NCBI GenBank assembly: GCA_021464525.1
Contig: JADRCO010001317.1
Span: 1 to 20,342 of the forward strand
From: Rhizophagus sp. LPA8_4_AMF
Taxonomy: Eukaryota > Glomeromycota > Glomeromycetes > Glomerales > Glomeraceae
Length of the DNA stretch: 20,342 nt
Reading direction: 5' to 3'
The first letter of the stretch is position 1, and each line of letters starts with the position of its first letter. Below the pieces are notes generated by a model. The model had not been told where the DNA came from, did no database searches, and saw only the letters and a program-made list of their open reading frames with translations. Positions 1-6,830 of this stretch are shown piece after piece. Position numbers and translations under genes: made by a program.

Positions 1-140
1 AATGTGTTACAAACAAAAAGGGAAATAAGCAGGGGTGGTATAATTCAAAAAAGGAAATTATAGTGACGTAGGTGGAAGGAAGGAAGGAAAAAACATGGGT
101 TAAACCGGTACTGTGAATTTTACTAGTTCGCTACAGTAAA

Positions 141-619
141 TAGTCCTTCGCTAAAGCTCCAGACAATTAGTTATTCCAATTTATAATTATAGTGTATTAT
201 TAATATATTATAGTATATTGGTAACAATTATAGTAGTATTCGGCACGTACTGTACAATATTTTTTTGTTATAGGTTCGCAAATCACATTTTTGTAATACT
301 TCACATGACTGTACTCCACAACCGGACTCCACAACTTTCCTCAGCAACTACTTAAGTTTTTCTTTGGATGCTTAAAATAAATCCACAGTAAAATAATTAA
401 TAAACTTTCTTTGATTTATAGAATATCACTAAATAATTACACTATTCTTTTGCGCATTCAATTAATATATTCACTTGCATAATAAGCTTAAAAATACTTT
501 AAATTGCATGGTCGTCATAAAAGAAAAATATTTTTTTAACCCCTTCTAATAAAATAAGTACTTTATAACTTTTAAAATATTACGTATAATTAATTATTCC
601 AGAGCGGAGCGAAGGACTA
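141..619. repeat. Inverted-repeat pair, possible MITE-like element
   Basis: TAGTCCTTCGCT at 141-152 recurs as its exact reverse complement AGCGAAGGACTA at 608-619, giving 12-bp inverted termini around about 455 bp of AT-rich, non-coding DNA. Both arms continue imperfectly inwards with GAGC-containing sequence. The outer TA could be the end of the repeat or a TA target duplication. The layout fits a small non-autonomous DNA transposon, but with only 12 perfect bases chance is not excluded. Confidence 0.35.
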
Positions 620-1181
620 TATATTGTCTAGAAAGAGTATTATTTTTCTAATTAATGACTTTAAAATGTATCAATCAATGCTGAAGTTTGACATATAAAC
701 ATTAGTTCTTCAACCAATTTGCACGCTTACAGTATCATTGTTATCTCACTATGGTAAATAAAAAATTGGTAATAAAAGTTGATTCTATCTGTTTAGAAGA
801 AATTTTATAACGGAACATACTCGGAACATATTCAAATGACCACTGCTTGTTTTCAATCTTAATAATTAATAGGATGATGTCAGGTAGATGATAAATAAAC
901 GTCGGATGGTGAATAATTTGGGGTTATTTGTTAAAATATGAATCCTCAGAAGTTGGAACAATATCCACATCATTTTTGAGTTTTCATTGTACAAGCACAA
1001 CTATATTAGTAATTTTGTTTTTTAAAATATATTTCATAATATTCATTGTTGTTTAATTTCTGAAATATAACAAATTAATTATTTGTGAATATTTAGATGA
1101 TCTATTACATAAAAAAGCTAAGTTCTTAATGTCGCTCTCCTATGACGTAAAAGCTAGGTGTCAAACTCGATCGGATCGATC

Positions 1182-1227
1182 GGTTAGGTTGTACAATATC
1201 TGTGATGTACGTACAAAAAACCGAACC
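1182..1227. repeat. Interrupted foldback (GGTTAGGTT...AACCGAACC)
   Basis: GGTTAGGTTGTAC at 1182-1194 pairs with GTACAAAAAACCGAACC at 1211-1227, apart from one mismatch and a bulge of four A residues. A CGATCGGATCGATCG-type motif lies immediately upstream. The local G+C content is clearly above the surroundings. It could be a transposon end; no function can be assigned. Confidence 0.4.
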
Positions 1228-1456
1228 ACTCAGTCGGGATATTAAACTGGTAAAGAATTATATTTTATATATTTGCAATAAAAGTCATTAATAAAATATG
1301 CAATTCTTTCCTTTTACTAGCCCTTTCGGAATATGGACTGCTGACTGTGTTATTATAAATTCCGTGTAGTAAAAAAACCGACGATCATTATAGATTTACA
1401 GCCAAATTAGGCGGAATATGGCCCATATAACATTAAATAAAGCCTATCTGCTATTT

Positions 1457-1515
1457 CCTGATCGCCGATCATCCGGACTTATCTCAGAACAGGTCCGGAT
1501 GATCGACAAATCAGG
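1457..1515. repeat. Strong hairpin, 13-bp perfect core
   Basis: CGATCATCCGGAC (1466-1478) is followed after a 14-nt loop by its exact complement GTCCGGATGATCG (1493-1505). The pairing resumes at the base with CCTGAT (1457-1462) and ATCAGG (1510-1515) after a small internal loop, so the whole 59-bp unit folds on itself. It lies about 170 bp before the start codon of the F-box gene at 1683. It is probably a transposon-derived foldback; a regulatory role is only a possibility. Confidence 0.6.
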
Positions 1516-1622
1516 AATGTGGTGGCTTAGCTATAATTCTGACCTGTGCGACAATATATCGGACCACCGCTCCGAAAAGTAATTAATTTCCTATTTTAAC
1601 GCATTTTTTTTTTTAAACGAAC

Positions 1623-1664
1623 TCTTTTCTCATCCTCTTTTTTTTTTCCTTTTCTCTCTCTCTA
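1623..1664 (+). promoter_or_regulatory. Pyrimidine-rich leader upstream of F-box gene A
   Basis: An almost uninterrupted C/T tract, including a CT-dinucleotide run, ends about 18 bp before the ATG at 1683. Such tracts are common just upstream of fungal start codons and often mark the transcription start or 5' UTR. A related C/T tract precedes the dead paralogue (about 11989-12013), so this part of the leader was probably carried along when the gene was duplicated. Confidence 0.4.
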
Positions 1665-1682
1665 TTACTTCGCTTTACAATA

Positions 1683-3359
1683 ATGGCATGTTCAAAAGTA
1701 TTTTCGGGAAAATTACCCGAAATAACAGATGACATTGTACAATACTTTCGAAACGATTATAAAACGTTACATTCATGCGTTTTAGTTAATAGAGCATGGT
1801 GTCGTATAACAATTCCATTATTATGGAAAGAACCATTTTCAATTCCTGTAAAAAATTATCATTTTATTGAAATTTATTTACACAATTTAAATGATTATGA
1901 TAAAACAAAATTAAGCGTATGTGGAATTAATAATAAAATATTTCCTTCAAAAACTTTATTTAATTACCCTAGTTTTATTCAACGAGTAAATACATTTAAA
2001 ATTGAACAATGTATTGAAAAATGGATTACATCTATTGGAGTATTAAAAGATATGACATCAATTGTTAAAAAATTAATTTATAAATTATTATTTAAAATAT
2101 TTATTGATAATGAAGTAAATTTACGTACATTTGAAATTTTAATACTTACAGATCAAGATCATAGAAATTTTAATGAAATTTTTGAAATAATATTACAAAA
2201 TCCAAATTTCATTTGTAATATAAGAAATTTCAAACTTCAAAGAATTGCGAATGTAAGAAAGATTATTCAATTTTTAGAATTTATAAGTTTAAAATGTAAT
2301 TCAATAACATCAATATATTTTCAATTTCAAAAATTTAATGATGAAAATAATCTATTGGTTAAAAAATTTTTATCAAATATAATTAATTCACAACAGAATT
2401 TAAAGAAAATATCATTCGAATATGATGATCTTCCTTTACTTAATGATTTATTACTTTTAAATAATTCATTATCATTAGTATTAGATAATTCATTATCATT
2501 ATTAAATAATATTAATTGTTCAAATACTTTAAAAACGATTATATTTCATAAGATTAATTTTAAAAATTTAACAAATTTAAAACAAGTATTCGAACAATTA
2601 AATAATTTAGAATCCGTTCATATTCTTTATTGTCGTTTATTAAATTATGAACTTATTCAACAAATTATTAATATAACTAAACCATTTAAATTAAAATCTT
2701 TATTTATGGATGAAATATTACAAATCGATTCATTAGAATTATTATTACAAAAATCCGGTGATTATATAGAAAATTTTGGATTTGGATCATTTTCAAATGA
2801 TTCATATATTCGTATTGAATTAATTAATGAATTAAAACAACAATTAATTGAATTAATTATAAAATATTGTACAAAAATTGAATTATTCGATTTATTTGAA
2901 TGTAATATTAATAATATTTATCCAAAGGTATTCAATTTAATTCAAAATTTTGAACAAAATCTTTATTATCTTTCTATTGATTTTGATATTGATGATGAAC
3001 TTTTAAGTACAAATATATTATTAAATTTAGGACAAATTCTTCCTTTAAAATTAGAATATTTAAATCTATCTTTTATGATTCAAAATACACATGATTTTGA
3101 AATATTTTTAAAAAATTCTCATAATACTTTTATTAAGAAATTATTAATAAGGAATAAATTTTCAAAAAGAGAAGTTGAAGATATTTTACCTTATGTAAAG
3201 AAATATATTATGAAAGAGAAAAGGGTTGAATATTTGGCTATAAAAGATAGTTATTTAGAATACGATGAAGTGAAGGAATTTAGATTGTATAATATTGAAG
3301 TTCGAAATTATGATAATTTATATATTCAAGCTGTTAATTATGTAAAAGAAATGTATTAG
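1683..3359 (+). CDS. F-box-like / leucine-rich protein (gene A)
   Basis: A 558-codon intronless frame. Residues 11-52 form an F-box-like module: LPEITDDIVQYF, then TLHSCVLVNRAWC, then RITIPLLWKEPF, the pattern seen in the large F-box family of arbuscular mycorrhizal fungi. A family-typical LFNYPSFIQ follows at 92-100. The rest is irregular leucine-rich repeat-like sequence, for example NLKKISFEYDDL (239-250), TLKTIIFHKINF (282-293), NLESVHILYC (308-317), NLYYLSIDFDI (426-436) and KLEYLNLSF (456-464). By family knowledge it should bind Skp1 through the F-box and recruit a target for ubiquitination; the target is unknown. The ATG at 1683 is the first in frame and follows the pyrimidine-rich leader. 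Codon use is extremely AT-biased, more so than in gene B at 13936-15660. There is no signal peptide or membrane segment. A dead paralogue lies at 12020-12962. Confidence 0.88.
   Translation: MACSKVFSGKLPEITDDIVQYFRNDYKTLHSCVLVNRAWCRITIPLLWKEPFSIPVKNYHFIEIYLHNLNDYDKTKLSVCGINNKIFPSKTLFNYPSFIQRVNTFKIEQCIEKWITSIGVLKDMTSIVKKLIYKLLFKIFIDNEVNLRTFEILILTDQDHRNFNEIFEIILQNPNFICNIRNFKLQRIANVRKIIQFLEFISLKCNSITSIYFQFQKFNDENNLLVKKFLSNIINSQQNLKKISFEYDDLPLLNDLLLLNNSLSLVLDNSLSLLNNINCSNTLKTIIFHKINFKNLTNLKQVFEQLNNLESVHILYCRLLNYELIQQIINITKPFKLKSLFMDEILQIDSLELLLQKSGDYIENFGFGSFSNDSYIRIELINELKQQLIELIIKYCTKIELFDLFECNINNIYPKVFNLIQNFEQNLYYLSIDFDIDDELLSTNILLNLGQILPLKLEYLNLSFMIQNTHDFEIFLKNSHNTFIKKLLIRNKFSKREVEDILPYVKKYIMKEKRVEYLAIKDSYLEYDEVKEFRLYNIEVRNYDNLYIQAVNYVKEMY
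2461..2501 (+). repeat. 17-bp direct repeat inside gene A
   Basis: ATAATTCATTATCATTA occurs at 2461-2477 and again at 2485-2501. The copies are 24 bp apart, exactly eight codons, so the protein carries a duplicated NNSLSL / DNSLSL unit around residues 260-273. It keeps frame and looks like a recent in-frame slippage duplication in the leucine-rich region. Confidence 0.85.
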
Positions 3360-3409
3360 TCATTTTATATATAAATATTTATTACGCGCATTTTTTAAGA
3401 AAAAACTAT

Positions 3410-3415
3410 AATAAA
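3410..3415 (+). terminator. Candidate polyadenylation signal of gene A
   Basis: An AATAAA hexamer lies about 50 bp after the stop codon of gene A in an A/T-rich 3' flank. In such AT-rich DNA the hexamer is common by chance, so only its position supports it. Confidence 0.35.
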
Positions 3416-3463
3416 ATTTTACAAATTTAAAGAGGATAATTACTGTTTTATAATCAAAGATAT

Positions 3464-3623
3464 GAATATCATATTATTTTTTACTAAAAATACAACGCAA
3501 ATTGATAATTGCACGAAAAGCTTTAGTCATTCTGAAATGCAATTTATGTTTAACCTCCGCTTTAAACCCCGGAATACGAATATCATACTGTATTATTTTT
3601 ACTAAAAATACAACCGCAAATTG
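3464..3623. repeat. Pair of approx. 41-46 bp direct repeats
   Basis: The unit from GAATATCATA through TTTTTACTAAAAATACAA to CGCAAATTG occurs at 3464-3504 and again, with a few extra bases, at 3578-3623. The starts are 114 bp apart and about 73 bp of unrelated sequence separates the copies. The 65-codon minus-strand frame at 3474-3671 lies across this repeat and is probably fortuitous. The arrangement could be a target-site-scale duplication, a small solo-repeat insertion, or local slippage. Confidence 0.7.
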
Positions 3624-3685
3624 TATCTCTGTGTAACCTGATAATATATAAACACCAACTACTTTATTCATTTTTTATATGCAAA

Positions 3686-5063
3686 TCAATTAAAATGAAA
3701 TCCCGTCGTCAAAAGTTTCGACGAATATACAAGCTCTATGTTTACTTGTCCGGAGATAGACGAAGATCGAACACTTAACAAAATAGGTAAAAGTGCATCT
3801 CTGTCAAAGCAGTCATTTCACATTAAAGGTTCGCCGTCGAAAAACGGAGCTACTTGTATTTATGGGTAATTTGCAAAATTGACCACACGTAATTAGTATT
3901 ATTATATAATATTTGGTCACTACAAGAGGAAGGTTTGTATGAAACTTAATAAACAAACTCATCGCTTCAATTTTTTTAATAATATTACAGAATTCTTTGA
4001 TAAAATTAGTTCACTAATAAAAGCTTATCATAACATATAGACGCTATCATTGAAACATAAACGATAATTATTCAGATGAGTTGGGTAATCATGTTTGCGA
4101 AGAATTAAGGATATAACCGAAAGCTTCTTTCAAAATAAAAACGGATGGTTGTTTCCGATTTGATGTCTCGATTTCAAATTTTTATCACGAAAAATTCCGT
4201 GTCAACCGACACTAGGGTGATAATCTAGCGATGGGAAAGCAGAAACAATCAAGTCAACCGAAGTTGCATAGTCCTTTCTGCATTAATTCCGTAATATATT
4301 AGGAGTTTGTAGAAGATAGATCGATATAATGCGCAAAGCGATATGAGAGGCGAATTTTTTTGATATCGAGAAGATAGGATAATGGCGATATTTATTTATA
4401 CAATAAATATTGGACGTCACGTAAAAGAGCAGGTTCAAAGTCACGATATGGTATGATTAGATATAAAATTTCTATTCTTGCATGCAATTATTAAATTTTC
4501 TTCCAACTAACAACAACAGTATCTTGCAGAATCACACAATTTTATCCTCGTTATTCTATTCTATCAAGATGTTGACTTGCATACTGTGATTATCAATCAG
4601 TTTAAAGGAGTTCGTAAGTAAATCAAATGCAACTTTGCTGAAGGATTAGCAAGATTGGCTTTACTTGCATAACGAAAGAAGTATCGTTCGTATACGTGTA
4701 AATTAGTGGATTTTGATCGTGCATTAGTCAAAAAAACATAAGGTGTAATTCTATTCGTTTCATTATACTCGACCAAAATACAAGATAATTCCTAACATAT
4801 TTTGGAATAGAAATATGGATGTTATCACCCGAAATGAACCACGCCATCATGATGAAATTTAGTCATGGACATCAATTTCAGAGAAAATTTCCATGCATTA
4901 TGCAAAAGTTAATGAAAACTGTTGGCATTCTATCCTCTATTTTACCAGCAAATTCTAATGGAATGGATGAATGGAAATGTAACAATCTGTCATCACGTCG
5001 TCGTGAAATTGCATCAATCACAAAATTAATTTGATTCAACTGTCCGATCCACTTAATAAATAA
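3686..5063 (-). pseudogene. Decayed protein-coding region, family unrecognised (block 1)
   Basis: Read on the minus strand, a series of coding-like runs follow one another, broken by stops and frameshifts. From high to low coordinate: 61 open codons at 4881-5063 (INFVIDAISRRRDDRLLHFH, IPLEFAGKIEDRMPTVFINF); a run ending at 4731 (MAWFISGDNIHISIPKYVRN) that breaks at a 7-base homopolymer; SKANLANPSAKLHLIYLRTP; YRDFEPALLRDVQYLLYK; PLSYLLDIKKIRLSYRFAHY; RKQPSVFILKEAFGYILNSS; and about 50 open codons ending at 3686 (CFDRDALLPILLSVRSSSIS). Amino-acid composition is protein-like, but I do not recognise the family. No start codon can be set. The opposite strand also has short open frames here, so the strand is a judgement. 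It may belong with the block at 5644-6210, or be an independent relic. Confidence 0.45.
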
Positions 5064-5643
5064 TCAGGTATTTAATATACATTGAGATACGTATTTTCAT
5101 CAAAACTTTTCGTGATTTTTTATATAAATTTATTAATATATTATTAATATGTTATTACTATGTTATTAGGCACATGATCTAACAAACAATACTCTTGGAT
5201 GAGGTTCTCCTAAGACTATTTACATGCCTAAATTTTTGCATCATGTGGAAATGTACACCATGTTTCTTATTTGTTTTCGTTTGAATGTTCATTATTACAT
5301 TAATTTTTTTCTAATTATTTCATTAATCGAATCTTCATTATTTTGTTGCACAATTTTAGTGATTAAACATAGATCAATTTTCTTGAATATTTTAATCAGA
5401 TGCCTTTATAGTATTCGTAGTTTTAATTTTATAAGTTTTATTCAAATGTATCATCAGTATTTATTATATGTATGTTTAAAAAAAAAATAAACAAATAAAA
5501 ATAAACAGAAAGATACTACAGTTGTTTTATGCGTTAAAAGTTATAATTTAAATATTATTTTTCCCACAAAATTTTTGATTTTTGAGTTTTTATAACAAAC
5601 AGTTTATTTAATTTCCAGCATATTCAAAGAAATTGTCCATAAT
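5064..5643. other. AT-rich spacer between two decayed coding blocks
   Basis: No gene is supported. A slippage-like series of TATTAATATATTATTAATATG-type units lies at about 5130-5169. On the minus strand one short open run (about 5294-5404, including IVQQNNEDSINEIIRKKL) could be a further scrap of the flanking relic, but it is low in complexity. The 88-codon plus-strand frame at 5224-5490 is rich in F, I, L and Y and ends in a poly-A-like run, so it looks like a composition artefact. Confidence 0.4.
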
Positions 5644-6210
5644 TTAGAATCTTTCATTCGTTGATAAGAAATAATCTTCTTCTTCACGTCTCGAACTGAC
5701 GTTTGGTAGTCTATTCTTCTTAACCCCAAGATTATGATAATGCATATTTTCAACACCATCCCAAAAAGATTTAGCAGATTTTTTGTTGCATAATTCCCTT
5801 TTGAATAACAAAAACTATAAATTTATTCTAGTGATTCCTACTACATTTATTAGAAAAAATTCTATAAAATCAAATATATCAATAATTAATAAAATGATAT
5901 TTTTTTCCATGAATGAAAATAAGATTTATTAGAAGGAAAATCAATTGTACTTTACCCTCATCAGTGGTCTCCTTAGACAATTATGCTACTTGTTTCTTAC
6001 GTTCCTTTTTTCCCTATTCTTCTGTTCATTTGAGTATTATTAAATAGGTAATATGCTTTCGTCATCATATCTACTCAAATCAGCATAGATCTCGAAGTAA
6101 GGGATAAAATTTGCGCCAATGCTCCTATGATTTTATTCCCAGAACGGCTAAAAATATTCTTGCGAATCTATCCGAAATTTTTTATATAAATACCTGCCAT
6201 TTCCTTTCAT
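5644..6210 (-). pseudogene. Decayed protein-coding region with one intron (block 2)
   Basis: Minus-strand coding-like sequence. Starting from a possible ATG at 6208-6210, one frame reads through RIDSQEYF and the run IGANFIPYFEIYADLSRYDD with in-frame stops. A frameshift leads into KKERKKQVA and LSKETTDE, ending at a plausible splice donor (GTAAAG, intron 5815-5955). After an acceptor ending ATAG, a second exon-like run gives KSFWDGVENMHYHNLGVKKN then RLPNVSSRREEEDYFLSTNE before a stop at 5644. At least five stops or shifts rule out an intact gene. The charged, helical composition suggests a soluble or nuclear protein, but I do not recognise the family. It lies upstream of, and on the same strand as, the relic at 3686-5063, so the two may be halves of one dead gene. 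Confidence 0.5.
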
Positions 6211-6274
6211 TTTTTGATTGCATTAGAGGGTGAAAGCCTCAACGGGTTTGCAATGAACTGTGTCACAAACAAAG

Positions 6275-6307
6275 AGAAGTTCCGCTTCTTATTTATTCGG
6301 AACTTCT
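6275..6307. repeat. Hairpin, 10-bp perfect stem
   Basis: AGAAGTTCCG (6275-6284) and CGGAACTTCT (6298-6307) are exact complements around a 13-nt loop. It is followed by a G/C-richer stretch and a 14-base A run. It breaks up the only open frame here (6260-6523), which begins without ATG and is not credible as a gene. Confidence 0.6.
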
Positions 6308-6549
6308 ATTAGAGGGAGCCTGAACCAACCAGCCAGAAAAAAAAAAAAAAACCTATCACTCTTTATAGTTTATAGGCGATACACTCTAAATGTAACTTAT
6401 TCATGTACTTGTAGGATTAGCACTATTATAAAATTCAGTGATCGACAAGGTTGGCCAATCAAAATACGGCATGGAAGATGGGATAACTTACCTTATCAGT
6501 TATTCATAATTCATTTTTCTTAAACATTCGCGTAACTTGAGGCACTTGA

Positions 6550-6605
6550 GCCCTGTTCAATTCTAGAACGGATTAATGGCTGATTGCAATAAGAATGAAC
6601 AGGGC
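6550..6605. repeat. 56-bp foldback element (GCCCTGTTCA termini)
   Basis: GCCCTGTTCAATTCT at 6550-6564 and AGAATGAACAGGGC at 6592-6605 are inverted copies differing by one bulged A, around a 27-nt centre. The sharp GAGCCCTGTTCA / TGAACAGGGC ends resemble the terminal inverted repeats of a very short MITE. It lies between the two large gene relics, about 230 bp before the one at 6831. Confidence 0.6.
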
Positions 6606-6830
6606 CTTGATCCGCTTTTTCCGCTTTTACCTTATAAATAGATTTTTCCTAAACATAACAACTTTAAGAACAACAAAATACTGAAGGTAAATGAATACTA
6701 AAAAAGTCAAAGCTCAATACTGCCAACTGAAACACTATCTTAACTATCGTCTTAGAAATGAAAATATAATCCTACCCTGGGTACAAATTTATGAAGATTA
6801 GCCACTCTCACTTAAGAAAACAAATTATAA

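Larger units (their letters stand above)
1..1622. other. Gene-free flank with foldback sequences
   Basis: No convincing coding region was found on either strand; frames are short and AT-driven. The stretch holds three separate inverted-repeat structures (listed individually) and ends in the pyrimidine-rich leader of the F-box gene at 1683. A purine-rich GGAAGGAAGGAA run sits near position 75. The density of inverted repeats suggests remnants of small non-autonomous transposons, but no transposase was seen. Confidence 0.5.

Noticed and set aside
1140..1240. Possible tRNA because of GGTT-rich words and CGATCG repeats
   Set aside because: No cloverleaf, no A/B-box pair and no acceptor stem could be formed; the symmetry is a simple foldback.
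3474..3671. 65-codon minus-strand open frame
   Set aside because: It lies across a pair of direct repeats, has no family resemblance, and sits in the 3' flank of gene A; repeat-generated openness explains it.
4819..5034. 71-codon plus-strand frame
   Set aside because: It has no ATG at its first codon, and its complement gives a smoother, longer open run in the minus-strand relic; taken as the antisense shadow.
5224..5490. 88-codon plus-strand frame
   Set aside because: Composition is dominated by F, I, L, Y and S from T-rich DNA, it ends in a lysine run, and it lies between two relics; no motif is visible.
6260..6523. 87-codon frame spanning a hairpin and a 14-base A run
   Set aside because: It begins with a non-ATG codon, crosses an inverted repeat and a homopolymer giving a lysine run, and resembles no protein.
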